Shown piece after piece: positions 26,022-35,137 of a DNA stretch of 64,000 nt; position 1 is the stretch's first letter, and every line of letters starts with the position of its first letter. Source of the stretch: Paenibacillus sp. (GTDB lineage Bacteria > Bacillota > Bacilli > Paenibacillales > Paenibacillaceae). Where the stretch lies: assembly GCA_031254035.1 (NCBI GenBank), contig JAIRVF010000127.1, positions 1-64,000 on the forward strand. Direction: 5' to 3'. The position numbers and the translations under genes are program-made. The notes below the pieces were generated by a model. The model saw only the letters and a list, made by a program, of their open reading frames with translations, ran no database searches and was not told where the DNA came from.

Positions 26022-27776
26022 TTAAGGAATCAATGGAAACTCCATAATCACTTCGGTCCCTTGCTGAGGATTGGAATTCACCCGGATATGGCCCTGGTGG
26101 GCAATAACAATCGCATGGGCAATGCTCATACCAAGCCCCGCACCTTCGGTCGTTTCATCCGTACTCGTTCCGCGGTAATACCGTTCGAATAAATTACGCC
26201 GAGTCTCCTCATCCATTCCCCGACCGTTATCGGAAACTGAAATCCACGCATTTTCGCCATCTTCTCCGGTGCGGACCGAAATCTCCGTTCCCTCGGGATT
26301 ATGTTTCACCGCGTTGATAATGATATTGTCCAGCATGCGCTGGAACCACTTCGGATTGGCCATAATGGTTAGATCCTCTCCCCACTCCTCAAAGGAAAAA
26401 GAAGCGGTGTCGATCGTCGCGTCATTTACGTACCGGAGCACCGAGCGGCGGACGAATTCATTCAATTCAATCGGCTCCAGCGGGAACTGGATAGCATTGT
26501 TTTTCAACTGAAACGTTAAGGAGAAATCCTGTAAGAGCTCTAGCATGAAATCCCCTTTTTCCCGGATCATTCTCCCCATCTCTTTCAATTCGGCTTCATT
26601 CCAGGTAAACTGACCACTTTCCAGCAGATGCCCATAGCCCTGAATGGTCGAAAGCGGAGTCCGTAAATCATGAGAAATTCCAGTCATCCATTCCTCCCTG
26701 GTCTGTTCAAGCATTTTCCGTTCGCGCTGGGAGGCGTCAAGTTTGGTTGCCATCTCGTAAAAACCGGCGATGACTTCCTTGTACAGCCTGTACCTCATCC
26801 TGATTTTTCCGTTACGTCGGAATACCCTTTTGCGTTCCTTCTCGGTCAGCGCTTCGCTGTACCTTCCTTGGCTCATGCGTTCAAACCAGCCCGCGAAAAG
26901 CATCAGCGGCTGCCCATAACGGTATCCGTGCCAAATCGAGATCGCTAACGTCAGCACCATAACTGCGGCTCCGATCACAATTAGAATTACCATGATTTCG
27001 CGAAAAAGCGTCTGCTTCACGAGTTTCATATTAGGCTTGCCCTGATGAAGCAACCATGTGTTGCCGGTAGTCTCGTCATAATATGACGATAATTTCATTG
27101 GATATCTGCCAGGCTCCGCCCGCACAGATACAAGATCTAGAGGATGATATCTCTCCCCTGTTCCAAGCTTTCCGGCCTTGCCGACAGATTGCAGTATTTG
27201 TCCTGCAGCGTCTACGATCTGCAAATAATCATCTTCCCTTATATGCTGCCGTTCCAGTTCCGTCTCAGCCCCTGGGCGAATGATGCCGCCGCTATTGTAT
27301 TGCTGAAACCATTCTTTCAGTTGCTGCGTGCCCAGGTCCAGCGTCCCCATTAAAAATAAAACCGATCTGGGTCCATCGGCGTCGCTAGCCAACGACGATA
27401 CGACATAGTAAGAACCAAGCCGCCGCGTTTCCTGGATATTCAATAGTTCTGCCGCTCCATAGGAGTTCTTCAAATCTGCCGTCGTATTCGTGGAATAGAT
27501 GACACTGCCCGACTCATTGATGATTTGCAGCCAATATCCCTGTTCCCCGAGCATTTTACTCCAGCGTTCATTCATTTTGACTTTGTCATGGTCAATTAGC
27601 GTTTCAGCCTGAATGCCATCGAGCGCGCTCGTTGAGAAGGTTCGTTTCAAATCCTTGTTTACTAAATAGTTGATCAACGCCAGCAACATGATAATCAAGG
27701 ACACCACAATGATGACCCACAGCAAAAGGACCTGATAGGTAAAATGCAGCGTCAGGCGCGTTCTGATCCTTCTCAT
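26022..27776 (-). CDS. membrane sensor histidine kinase
   Basis: A 584-residue kinase. TM1 spans ~14-37, an extracellular sensor ~38-258, TM2 ~261-281, a HAMP-like linker follows, then the HisKA box with phospho-accepting His369 (GISHDLRTPLSTIQG) and a HATPase with NAVKHN, DNGRGMD and GAGLGMSIAHA boxes. Its start overlaps the response-regulator stop by four bases. The signal is unknown. The gene ends without an obvious target gene downstream; the divergent DUF418 gene is a candidate. Confidence 0.92.
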   Translation of the reverse strand: MRRIRTRLTLHFTYQVLLLWVIIVVSLIIMLLALINYLVNKDLKRTFSTSALDGIQAETLIDHDKVKMNERWSKMLGEQGYWLQIINESGSVIYSTNTTADLKNSYGAAELLNIQETRRLGSYYVVSSLASDADGPRSVLFLMGTLDLGTQQLKEWFQQYNSGGIIRPGAETELERQHIREDDYLQIVDAAGQILQSVGKAGKLGTGERYHPLDLVSVRAEPGRYPMKLSSYYDETTGNTWLLHQGKPNMKLVKQTLFREIMVILIVIGAAVMVLTLAISIWHGYRYGQPLMLFAGWFERMSQGRYSEALTEKERKRVFRRNGKIRMRYRLYKEVIAGFYEMATKLDASQRERKMLEQTREEWMTGISHDLRTPLSTIQGYGHLLESGQFTWNEAELKEMGRMIREKGDFMLELLQDFSLTFQLKNNAIQFPLEPIELNEFVRRSVLRYVNDATIDTASFSFEEWGEDLTIMANPKWFQRMLDNIIINAVKHNPEGTEISVRTGEDGENAWISVSDNGRGMDEETRRNLFERYYRGTSTDETTEGAGLGMSIAHAIVIAHQGHIRVNSNPQQGTEVIMEFPLIP

Positions 27777-28486
27777 AAATCCACCTTCAACAGCTTATAG
27801 CCAAGCCCGCGAACCGTCAGCAGACATCTTGGGTCCCCAGGATCCTCTTCGATTCGTTCGCGGATTTTGCGAATATGTACCATCACCGTGTTGTCATCAC
27901 CAAGCCCGTCAATTCCCCATACTTCTTCATACAGCTGGGACTTGGAGAACACCATGCCAGGATGCTTGCACAAAAACAGCAGCAGCTGGTAGGCCTGAGC
28001 CGGACAAGGCACTTCCTCCCCGTCCACAAGCAGCGTTCCCGCAAATTCATCCAGCATAAAACGGCCAAAGTCATAGCGGCTGCGGCTGTCCTCCAGTCTC
28101 ACCGGAGCTTGTGCCACCACGCTTCTGCGCAGCCTAGCCTTCACCCGGGCGGCAATCTCAAGCGGGTTAAACGGCTTGGTCACATAATCATCTCCGCCAG
28201 TTGCGAAGCCCGTCAGCACATCCAAGTCCGATGTACGGGCCGTTAAGTAAATAATATGGGCGTTGGAAAACTGCCGAATTTGGGGGCATAACTCGAATCC
28301 CGTCTGATCCGGCAACATAACATCCAACAGGATGATATCTATTTTATGCCGTGAAACAAGTTCGAGCGCTTCTTTTCCATTATACGCTGAGTAAATATGG
28401 CGGAATCCTTCCTTACGGAGGACCATTTCGATCAGTTGAACGATGGATCTTTCATCGTCGACCAATAAAATTTTTGCATTATACAT
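27773..28486 (-). CDS. OmpR/PhoB-family response regulator
   Basis: A 237-residue regulator with a receiver domain (acid pocket VDDE, phospho-Asp55 in ILLDVMLPD, Lys in VTKPFNPLE) and a C-terminal winged helix (KSQLYEEVWGIDGLGDDNTVMVHIR-type recognition region). It starts at ATG 28486 behind GAGGTGG. It is paired with the overlapping kinase gene. The 135-base divergent space to the DUF418 gene likely contains its promoter. Confidence 0.93.
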   Translation of the reverse strand: MYNAKILLVDDERSIVQLIEMVLRKEGFRHIYSAYNGKEALELVSRHKIDIILLDVMLPDQTGFELCPQIRQFSNAHIIYLTARTSDLDVLTGFATGGDDYVTKPFNPLEIAARVKARLRRSVVAQAPVRLEDSRSRYDFGRFMLDEFAGTLLVDGEEVPCPAQAYQLLLFLCKHPGMVFSKSQLYEEVWGIDGLGDDNTVMVHIRKIRERIEEDPGDPRCLLTVRGLGYKLLKVDL

Positions 28487-28623
28487 GGGAACCACCTCAA
28501 CAGCATTGTACCAAACACATCTTAATTCGAGCTAAACACATCGTTATCCGTTCAGCAAATGTTAAGCTGGACTTTATTTCCGGTTCAATGGCGGCTGTTA
28601 CACTGTTTTTCGAGGTGATGAAA

Positions 28624-29820
28624 TTGAAAAATAAAAGAATTCGTATGATTGATTGTTTACGGGGGTTTAGTTTGCTTGGTATTTTACTTGCCAATATGCT
28701 TATTTTTCAGTACGGGATGTTTGGAAAAGATGTAATGCAGCTGTTTCACGTTCCCGCGGCGGAATCATCGGCACATCATGTCGTAAAACTACTGGTCGAG
28801 GGCAGCTTTATGCCGATCTTCACCTTTGTATTCGGGTTTGGCATCATCAAGCTGAAGGAGAGCCTGAACGCAAAACAGAGAAAAGCTGGATGGCCTCTGG
28901 TACGGAGATTCATCATGCTAATTGGTCTTGGACTCCTTCACAGCACGTTTCTGTGGGACGGCGACATATTACTTTTTTACGGGGGAATCGGGTTCCTGCT
29001 CCTGATTTTTATGAACCGGAAGCCCAAAACACTGCTGGTTTGGTGCATTATTTTGATGACATTGACAGGACTCCTCGGGCTATTTCCGGAAAACAAAGCC
29101 GATAAAGAAACACAGGCGATGAATCACCGCATCCAAGCATATATTGAAAAGACAGTTACGCTTTATTCCGAGGGTACATATGCGGAGATCAAGCATGACC
29201 GGAATACGGCCAATCCAATGGGTGATAATGCAGTATTTCTTGCGTTCGCGCTTTTTTTAGCCCCGATTTTGAACGTTCCTTTCTTCTTGCTTGGCATGTA
29301 TGCAGCCAAAAAACAGTGGTTTACCGATCCCGACCAGGAACGCGGCATCTATCTCAAAGGAATGCTGATTTTTCTGCCCCTTGGGCTCATGCTTAAATCA
29401 TACAGTATCTACTTTCCGGAGTTGATCGGCGCAGGAACCGGAGCGATGCTTGGCGGGTGCCTGTTGTCCATCGGCTACATCATGACTTTCGCCCTGATTT
29501 ATACCAAACATGCCTCTTCGCGGCTGTTCGAGCGTTTTGAGGCTGTCGGGAAGCTGTCTCTGACCAACTATTTGATGCAGACCGTGATTTGCACGACGAT
29601 ATTTTACGGCTACGGTCTAGGATGGTTCGGTAAAATCGGCGTCATCGCCGGATGTGGGTTGGCGCTCCTAATCTACACCGTGCAGATGTTTGCCAGCAGC
29701 TGGTACCTTGCGCACTTCAAATCAGGCCCAGTTGAGCGCCTCCTGCGCATATGGACCTATTTCTCGCTGGATGGCAAGGCCAAACGAAAAAAGGTCCAGA
29801 TTACGGCAGCTGAGATGTAA
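28624..29820 (+). CDS. DUF418-family membrane protein (YeiB-like)
   Basis: A 398-residue polytopic membrane protein. RIRMIDCLRGFSLLGILLAN is the N-terminal signature of the DUF418/acyltransferase-3-like family, and the C-terminal GKLSLTNYLMQTVICTTIFY and an aromatic WTYFS are the DUF418 block. I set TTG 28624 as start, six bases after GAGGTG; the ATG at 28618 abuts that site, and the frame further upstream runs over the response-regulator gene and is not coding. Function of the family is unknown. Confidence 0.85.
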   Translation: MKNKRIRMIDCLRGFSLLGILLANMLIFQYGMFGKDVMQLFHVPAAESSAHHVVKLLVEGSFMPIFTFVFGFGIIKLKESLNAKQRKAGWPLVRRFIMLIGLGLLHSTFLWDGDILLFYGGIGFLLLIFMNRKPKTLLVWCIILMTLTGLLGLFPENKADKETQAMNHRIQAYIEKTVTLYSEGTYAEIKHDRNTANPMGDNAVFLAFALFLAPILNVPFFLLGMYAAKKQWFTDPDQERGIYLKGMLIFLPLGLMLKSYSIYFPELIGAGTGAMLGGCLLSIGYIMTFALIYTKHASSRLFERFEAVGKLSLTNYLMQTVICTTIFYGYGLGWFGKIGVIAGCGLALLIYTVQMFASSWYLAHFKSGPVERLLRIWTYFSLDGKAKRKKVQITAAEM

Positions 29821-29860
29821 CACTGCCTTAGTGAGACCAAAAATTGAGGTTACCCCGGAT

Positions 29861-30010
29861 TCAAACGGGATGATGCCCAGGATCTTCGCGCTTCTTCTGA
29901 CACTCAAAACATTCGAGCGTCTGATCCTCCTGCACCGTCCCGTTCAGAAATCCGTTTTCGCAATAGATCGCTTTGCCGCAGCTGCGGCAGTTGCCGATAA
30001 ACTCCTGCAT
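29861..30010 (-). CDS. small zinc-ribbon protein
   Basis: A 49-residue protein with two CxxC pairs, CRSCGK and CFEC, separated by about 26 residues, a zinc-ribbon pattern. GGGAGG lies eight bases before ATG 30010. The longer upstream frame runs through a tandem repeat and is not coding. It follows the SDR gene on the same strand, across that repeat, and may be a late operon member. No function can be assigned. Confidence 0.65.
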   Translation of the reverse strand: MQEFIGNCRSCGKAIYCENGFLNGTVQEDQTLECFECQKKREDPGHHPV

Positions 30011-30048
30011 GGCACTAACCTCCCATTTCCGGTTTGAATGATTGGTTG

Positions 30049-30084
30049 TGGTTATATGATTGGTTATATAGTTGGTTATATGAT
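30049..30084 (+). repeat. three tandem 12-bp units
   Basis: TGGTTATATGAT, TGGTTATATAGT, TGGTTATATGAT in a row, with a partial unit (TGATTGGTTG) before. It lies between the SDR gene and the zinc-ribbon gene. Confidence 0.85.
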
Positions 30085-30107
30085 ACCACGCCCCACCCAC
30101 TGCAGTA

Positions 30108-30848
30108 TTACATCGATTGACCGGCGTCCACCGTAATGATTTGGCCTGTCAGGGCCTCCTGTTCCAATGCGGCGAGAATCATATGGGCAATATCCTCCGG
30201 CTTTGCGGTCTCACCCAGCAGAAGGCTGCCCGCTAGCTGTTCCATCTGCCGCTCACGCCCTTCCCACCACCTAGTCAGAACGGCTCCCGGTGCTATGCAA
30301 TTCACGCGAATATGCGGAGCGAGCGCCTTGGCTAGAGATCGGGTAAGTCCATGCACCGCTGCTTTGGAGACGGCATAAGGAAGCGACGAACCTGTGCCGG
30401 TAATTCCGGCGATGCTGCCTACGTTGACGATGGCTCCCTGCATTTGCTTCTTCATGTAAGGCGCAACGGCCCGCGCACAATAAAACATGCCTTTCACGTT
30501 GACCTGAAGCAGCGAATCCCATACCTCCTCAGTCACAGCTTCTAGATCATCCATCGGTATATGGCGGGTGACGCTCGCATTATTGACCAATACATCAAGA
30601 GATCCCCATTCATGCGCAACAGCCTCCACCATAGCCTTTACCTCATGCTCGCGTGATACGTCCGCCTGTATGGCCATTGCTTGGCCGCCCCGGCTTTGGA
30701 TCATTTGCACTGTCTCCTCGGCTTCGGCCGCCGACCGTGAATAATTGACGGCAACAGCGGCCCCGCGTTCGGCTAAAGCTAGCGATACCGCCCGTCCAAT
30801 ACCTGTTCCCCCGCCTGTAACGAGTGCGATTTTATTTTTAAGTTCCAT
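30108..30848 (-). CDS. short-chain dehydrogenase/reductase (YusR/FabG-like)
   Basis: A ~246-residue classical SDR: cofactor motif TGGGTGIGR, NNAS, catalytic Ser (VGSIAG), Tyr-Lys (PYAVSKAAV) and a C-terminal TGQIITVDAGQSM. It lies directly behind the tautomerase gene and together with the divergent LysR gene repeats the yusQ-yusR-yusT order of Bacillus subtilis. The substrate is probably a small carbonyl compound. The start is ATG 30848 (or 30851) behind GGGAGG. Confidence 0.88.
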   Translation of the reverse strand: MELKNKIALVTGGGTGIGRAVSLALAERGAAVAVNYSRSAAEAEETVQMIQSRGGQAMAIQADVSREHEVKAMVEAVAHEWGSLDVLVNNASVTRHIPMDDLEAVTEEVWDSLLQVNVKGMFYCARAVAPYMKKQMQGAIVNVGSIAGITGTGSSLPYAVSKAAVHGLTRSLAKALAPHIRVNCIAPGAVLTRWWEGRERQMEQLAGSLLLGETAKPEDIAHMILAALEQEALTGQIITVDAGQSM

Positions 30849-30911
30849 CATGTTCTCCTCCCATTTGTTCATATTTTTGGAAAATGTTACGGTATGAGCT
30901 TATTATACCGA

Positions 30912-30990
30912 AGCATGCTGATTACTCCAAAGCATACTCATCACTTCAAAAAGCTCAATCATCACTTCAAAGCACAATCATCATTCCAAT
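30912..30990 (+). repeat. four degenerate ~20-bp tandem units
   Basis: Units begin AGCATGCTGATTACTCC, AGCATACTCATCACTTC, AGCTCAATCATCACTTC and AGCACAATCATCATTCC. The last one overlaps the stop codon of the tautomerase gene; the rest fills the gap to the SDR gene. Confidence 0.7.
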
Positions 30991-31367
30991 GCATACTGTG
31001 CGATCCCGTTGCCAAACGACCAATTTTCAGATGTGTTTTCCGTCAAAATTACCATGATATCCTGCGGTCTGACGCCGGCATTCGCTTGAAGAAGTTCCGC
31101 AATCCGGGCATACAATGTCTGCTTCTGTCGACGAGAACGCCCCTCCTTCATCGTAATTTGGATAAATATTTGCTGCTCCGATCTGGAAATGCCCAGATAA
31201 CTTGTATCGTATAAAAGCTCTCCCTGAGCATGCGTCGTAATGACCTGGAAATAATCGTCCTCTGGCACATCGATAGCCTCCATTATGGCCTGGTGAATGG
31301 AACGACTGATAACAGATAGCTCTTCCCGCGACTTTCCTTGATGAAGATCGATTCGTACAAATGGCAT
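30981..31367 (-). CDS. tautomerase-family protein (YusQ-like)
   Basis: A 128-residue protein of the 4-oxalocrotonate tautomerase superfamily, long form. The catalytic Pro follows the start Met (MPFVRIDLHQGKS), and the DYFQVITTH and QIFIQITM blocks fit the beta-alpha-beta fold. It is the first gene of a tautomerase-SDR operon, divergent from a LysR regulator. The family isomerises small keto/enol acids; the natural substrate is unknown. Its 3' end lies in a tandem repeat. Confidence 0.85.
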   Translation of the reverse strand: MPFVRIDLHQGKSREELSVISRSIHQAIMEAIDVPEDDYFQVITTHAQGELLYDTSYLGISRSEQQIFIQITMKEGRSRRQKQTLYARIAELLQANAGVRPQDIMVILTENTSENWSFGNGIAQYALE

Positions 31368-31429
31368 TTTATTTCGCTCCTCTTAGCCTTTTTTGCCGGC
31401 AGAGTCATTGTATCTGATCTATATATATC

Positions 31430-31478
31430 TGTATAATTGAATTTAATGAACATTGTATTCAATTTTATTGAACATTGG
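31430..31478. promoter_or_regulatory. direct repeats in the divergent LysR/tautomerase control region
   Basis: Two ~21-bp copies, ATTGAATTTAATGAACATTG and ATTCAATTTTATTGAACATTG with few differences, lie in tandem before the LysR start. This is a plausible LysR binding region for control of the divergent operon. Confidence 0.45.
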
Positions 31479-31486
31479 GAGGAAAC

Positions 31487-32401
31487 ATGGATTTAAAAGC
31501 GGTCAAAACCTTTCAGCGGATCGTAGCCCTCGGCGGCTTTAACCGCGCGGCGGAAGAGCTTAATTATGCCCAGTCTACGGTCACTATGCAGATCCAGAAA
31601 CTTGAAACCGAACTCGGCATGCGTCTCATTGATCGGGGGAAAACCTTTGAACTAACGGAGGCTGGCCGTCTTTTCTTGGAGCAAAGCGCGCATATCGTCA
31701 GGGACATTGAGCAGCTGAAGGACATGATGACGGAACTTGTCTCCGGTGAAGCCGGGCATGTCCGGCTCGGGGTCGTGGAACCGGTCGCCAGCTACCGCCT
31801 GCCGGAGGTCCTTGCAAGCTTTCTGCATGATTATCCCAACATCCGGGTGTCGATTACGATTGCCAGTTCCTCTACTTTGTACGAGCAACTGCAGCATGGC
31901 GAACTTGATCTGGCGATTTGTTCTCCGCCCATCCTGAGAACCACATTGTATTTTGAGCCGCTGTTGACGGAGCACTTTGTCGTTTTACTGCCTGATCAGC
32001 ATCCATTGGCCTGCAAAGATGTCATTTCAATCCGGGATTTGCGCGATCATCGCCTGTTGATCACCGCGGCAGACTGTCCGTACCGGCGCAAGCTGGAACT
32101 GATCATGCAGGAACCGGGAGGCCATCCGCTGGATACCCTCGAAATCGGCAGCATGTCCGCTTTGAAGTTTTATGTTCAAAGCGGGATCGGCGCAGCTCTC
32201 GTGCCTTTGTCCGTACTTCGTCCCGAACCTACAGGAACGGTGATCCGGCCGCTAAAAGGCCATGAAGTCGATATGACCTGCGGCTTATTGTGCAAAGCGG
32301 AGGACTATCCGCCACGGCTGGCTACCGGTCGACTGTATGAGTTTTTGCAAAAGAAACTGTCAGATCGTAATAGCCATGCATGTACCACCAGCAATATTTA
32401 A
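31487..32401 (+). CDS. LysR-family regulator (YusT-like)
   Basis: A 304-residue regulator with N-terminal HTH (MDLKAVKTFQRIVALGGFNR, LNYAQSTVTMQIQKLE) and a C-terminal periplasmic-binding-like effector domain from about residue 90. ATG 31487 lies six bases after GGGAGG. It is divergent from the tautomerase-SDR operon, the classical place of a LysR activator. The effector is unknown. Confidence 0.9.
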   Translation: MDLKAVKTFQRIVALGGFNRAAEELNYAQSTVTMQIQKLETELGMRLIDRGKTFELTEAGRLFLEQSAHIVRDIEQLKDMMTELVSGEAGHVRLGVVEPVASYRLPEVLASFLHDYPNIRVSITIASSSTLYEQLQHGELDLAICSPPILRTTLYFEPLLTEHFVVLLPDQHPLACKDVISIRDLRDHRLLITAADCPYRRKLELIMQEPGGHPLDTLEIGSMSALKFYVQSGIGAALVPLSVLRPEPTGTVIRPLKGHEVDMTCGLLCKAEDYPPRLATGRLYEFLQKKLSDRNSHACTTSNI

Positions 32402-32409
32402 CGCATTTA

Positions 32410-32446
32410 AAAGGCCCGGGGCTGGAAACCCTGGGCTCTCTTTTGT
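32410..32446. terminator. terminator between LysR and MocR genes
   Basis: GCCCGGGG and CCCTGGGC arms with TTTT after and AAAA before. Confidence 0.75.
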
Positions 32447-32455
32447 TAATCAGGT

Positions 32456-33793
32456 TTATTTTATTTCCGCAATGACTTGCTCGATCCCAGACTTTATATC
32501 AGGTTCTTTCACGCTTGATGCCGTCAGTCGCAGAATGTTATCCCTTGCGAAATGCGGCAAATAACATGCTTCCGCCGTTTCAATCCGGATTCGCTTTTTC
32601 GCAAGCCGTTTGATCAATTGGGTTACGTTCACGCCGGGGCCAAGTTCCAAATACGTATGAATGCCTAGCTGGCTTGGGGGATGATAGGCAAAAGGACGCT
32701 CGGGGCCAGCATCGCGGAATTTGACGACACACTCATGAAGTAGGTTAGATCTTCTGCCGTAACAGGAACGCATCTTTTTACGGTGGCGCTCGAACATGCC
32801 GCTTTTGAGATACAGCTCCAGCGCCGCTTGAGAAAGCATCGAGCTGTCGATGTCCAGCACCCTTTTAAACTGGAGGAATGACTCCCGCAGCGCCTCCGGC
32901 AGAACCGCAACCCCAATCCGGAGTCCCGGAAAAATAATTTTAGAGTAGCTTTTTAAATAAATCACATGGCCTGTGCGATCATACGCGTAGATCGGATCTT
33001 CTTTCGCATCCTGCTCGAGATCCGCCATGTAATCATCCTCCACAATATACACGTCATATTTGGCGGCCAGGGCGGCAATCGCCTGCTTCTGCTTCCGGTC
33101 CAGCGATACACCCAAAGGGTTCTGAAAACGAGGTACCGTGTAGAACCACTTGATCTCCCCCGTTTTGAAAATCCGCTCCAGCTCTTCCAAATCGATGCCC
33201 GCGGTGGTGCGGCGGATTCCCTGCGCTTCGATGCCGTATACCTTCAAGTACTCCATCAAAAGATGGTACCCTGGCTGTTCTATCAATATCCCGCTTTGTC
33301 CGTTCGGGAAAGGAAGCTGAGCTAACAGGCTGAGCGCCTGCTGGACGCCGGAGGTAATAAATATTTGCTTCATATCGGCAAAAACCTGGTACGATGCCAG
33401 CTGCCGCTGCATTTCCCGGATTAAGGACGGAAGCCCCTGCGGTGTGCCATAAATAAACAGATCGTTGCGGTACATGTCGATCGCCTTATTAATGCAATGC
33501 TGAAAATCCAGATACGGAAAAATATCCGGGTCTGGAGCCGATATCGTAAAGTCGATCCAATGATCTCCCTCCTCCCGTTTCCCACTCCTTTTCATGACAT
33601 AATAGCCGCTTTTGGGCGCAGCATAAACCAAGTGCTTCTCTTCAAGTTCCTCCAACGCACGTATAACCGTGCTTTTGCTGCAGTCGTACCGGGATGCGAG
33701 CTCCCTGATGGACGGAATTTTGTCTCCTTCCCGGTAGCCGTTGCCGGCAAGCTCAAATTCCAGATCATTAATGATATCGTTATATTTATACAT
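32456..33793 (-). CDS. MocR/PdxR-type GntR-aminotransferase regulator
   Basis: A 445-residue fusion: winged-helix GntR domain at ~1-75 (IPSIRELASRYDCSKSTVIRALEELE), then an aminotransferase-like fold with PLP lysine in YLKSYSKIIFPGLRIG and the Asn/Asp/Tyr contacts before it. Such proteins bind PLP or its adducts to control vitamin B6 or amino-acid genes. ATG 33793 follows GGAGGCGGGAG. It is divergent from an EamA transporter gene across a perfect 18-bp dyad and most likely regulates it. Confidence 0.9.
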   Translation of the reverse strand: MYKYNDIINDLEFELAGNGYREGDKIPSIRELASRYDCSKSTVIRALEELEEKHLVYAAPKSGYYVMKRSGKREEGDHWIDFTISAPDPDIFPYLDFQHCINKAIDMYRNDLFIYGTPQGLPSLIREMQRQLASYQVFADMKQIFITSGVQQALSLLAQLPFPNGQSGILIEQPGYHLLMEYLKVYGIEAQGIRRTTAGIDLEELERIFKTGEIKWFYTVPRFQNPLGVSLDRKQKQAIAALAAKYDVYIVEDDYMADLEQDAKEDPIYAYDRTGHVIYLKSYSKIIFPGLRIGVAVLPEALRESFLQFKRVLDIDSSMLSQAALELYLKSGMFERHRKKMRSCYGRRSNLLHECVVKFRDAGPERPFAYHPPSQLGIHTYLELGPGVNVTQLIKRLAKKRIRIETAEACYLPHFARDNILRLTASSVKEPDIKSGIEQVIAEIK

Positions 33794-33816
33794 GCTTCTC
33801 CCGCCTCCGACCTTTG

Positions 33817-33834
33817 ATCTGTACCGGTACAGAT
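33817..33834. promoter_or_regulatory. perfect 18-bp palindrome in the MocR/EamA region
   Basis: ATCTGTACCGGTACAGAT is fully self-complementary and lies 23 bases from the MocR start. A partly related AGGACCGGTCAT follows at 33891-33902, closer to the transporter gene. Confidence 0.6.
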
Positions 33835-33934
33835 GGAAATTTATTTTATTGTAGCACGGCATCCCCCAGCTTAGAATTAAAAACATAAGCAGGACCGGTC
33901 ATTCACAGCGCGCTATATTAGGGAGGTCATATTT

Positions 33935-34873
33935 ATGAAAGTTTCAACTCATCAAAAAGCCACATTAGCAGTGGTTATCAATGCCATCATCATCGGCTTT
34001 TCATTCATATTCGTCAAACAATCGTTGTCCTTTGCCGATCCGCTAAATTCGCTGGCGCACCGCTTTACGTTTTCTTTCATCGTGGCCACTCTGTTTGTAT
34101 TTCCAGGCTGGTCTCGGCTCAAAGCCATGCGGAAGCAAGCTCTCGCTGTTATTCCGTTGGCGCTTCTGAATCCATCGCTGTTTTTCGCCCTTCAGGCTTT
34201 CGGGCTGCAGCATGCTTCGTCGGCCATCGCAGGCATTGTGCAAGCAATGGTGCCCGTGTTTACGATGATTCTTGCCGCCGTTTTTCTGAAGGAACGCATA
34301 AGTGCTGTTCAACGATTGTGCACGCTTCTGTCCGTGTCTGGAGTCATTCTGGTTTTCGCCGTTCCAGGTATTGGAGCTTCTTCCGCCAGTCTCTTGGGGA
34401 TCACTTTAATTCTGTTGTCGGCATTGGCGTCGGCCGGATATACCACGCTAGCCCGCAAACTGACACAGACGCTGCGCCCGAAAGATCTAACTTACATGAT
34501 GATCCTATTTGGATTTATCGTTTTTAACCTGATCGCTCTTGTCAAAAACGGAGCTGCCGGCACCATGGGAACCTATTTCGTGCCGCTGCATGAACCTGGT
34601 TTTATCATCGATATGGCATATTTGGGCGTGTTATCCTTCCTCGTCACTTCATTTCTGTCCAACTATGCGCTTTCGATTCTTGAGGCATCCAAAGTCAGCG
34701 TATTTGCCGGTTTGTCTACTGTCGTGACCATCGCCGGAGGGGTACTGCTGCTGCATGAACAGCTTGGCTGGTATCACTGGGTCGGAGCGATCATGATTGT
34801 GGCCGGAGTTATGGGTGTGAATCTTTCCAAGAAAAAACTTCCGCTGGTACAGGAGACTGCGGAAGTTCGTTAG
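33935..34873 (+). CDS. EamA/DMT-family exporter
   Basis: A 312-residue membrane protein with ten helices made of two EamA repeats (first: AIIIGFSFIFVKQSL; second: LLGITLILLSALASAGYTTLARK). DMT exporters release amino acids or metabolites. ATG 33935 follows GGGAGG. It is divergent from the MocR gene, which suggests a PLP- or amino-acid-related substrate. The last codons (TAEVR, stop) lie within an 18-bp tandem repeat, so the C-terminus may differ among strains. Confidence 0.88.
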   Translation: MKVSTHQKATLAVVINAIIIGFSFIFVKQSLSFADPLNSLAHRFTFSFIVATLFVFPGWSRLKAMRKQALAVIPLALLNPSLFFALQAFGLQHASSAIAGIVQAMVPVFTMILAAVFLKERISAVQRLCTLLSVSGVILVFAVPGIGASSASLLGITLILLSALASAGYTTLARKLTQTLRPKDLTYMMILFGFIVFNLIALVKNGAAGTMGTYFVPLHEPGFIIDMAYLGVLSFLVTSFLSNYALSILEASKVSVFAGLSTVVTIAGGVLLLHEQLGWYHWVGAIMIVAGVMGVNLSKKKLPLVQETAEVR

Positions 34874-34964
34874 ACTGCGGAGGTTCATTAAACTGCGGAG
34901 GTTCATTAACAGAAGATTGTTAGCAGAAGATTGTTAATGGAAGCTTATTAACAGAAGCTCATTA
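34855..34964 (+). repeat. tandem array: three 18-bp then four 14-bp units
   Basis: GACTGCGGAAGTTCGTTA, GACTGCGGAGGTTCATTA and AACTGCGGAGGTTCATTA are followed by ACAGAAGATTGTTA, GCAGAAGATTGTTA, ATGGAAGCTTATTA and ACAGAAGCTCATTA. The EamA stop codon is at the junction of the first two units. Confidence 0.85.
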
Positions 34965-34999
34965 ATAACCTGAACTATTAATGTATTTAGGCACCGCTT

Positions 35000-35094
35000 C
35001 AGCACCGTGTAGTGAAGGTGTGGGCCGCCTTCAAGGCAAACGGTCCACCGCTTGGCGGTGGTGAACTGCCTTCGAGACCAACGACACCGTGCTG
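35000..35094. repeat. 95-bp foldback element
   Basis: The outer arms CAGCACCGTGT and ACACCGTGCTG are complementary except for one pair. Inside are AAGGC/GCCTT and a CCACCGC-TTG-GCGGTGG stem. No credible gene is present. It lies in a 620-bp non-coding gap. Confidence 0.6.
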
Positions 35095-35137
35095 GGTGGG
35101 GCTAGGTTTTTCAGCATGGTAGTCGGAAAACAAACAA

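Noticed and set aside
28351-28623. N-terminal extension of the DUF418 frame
   Set aside because: These codons run antisense through the response-regulator gene and lack family similarity; GAGGTG sits before TTG 28624.
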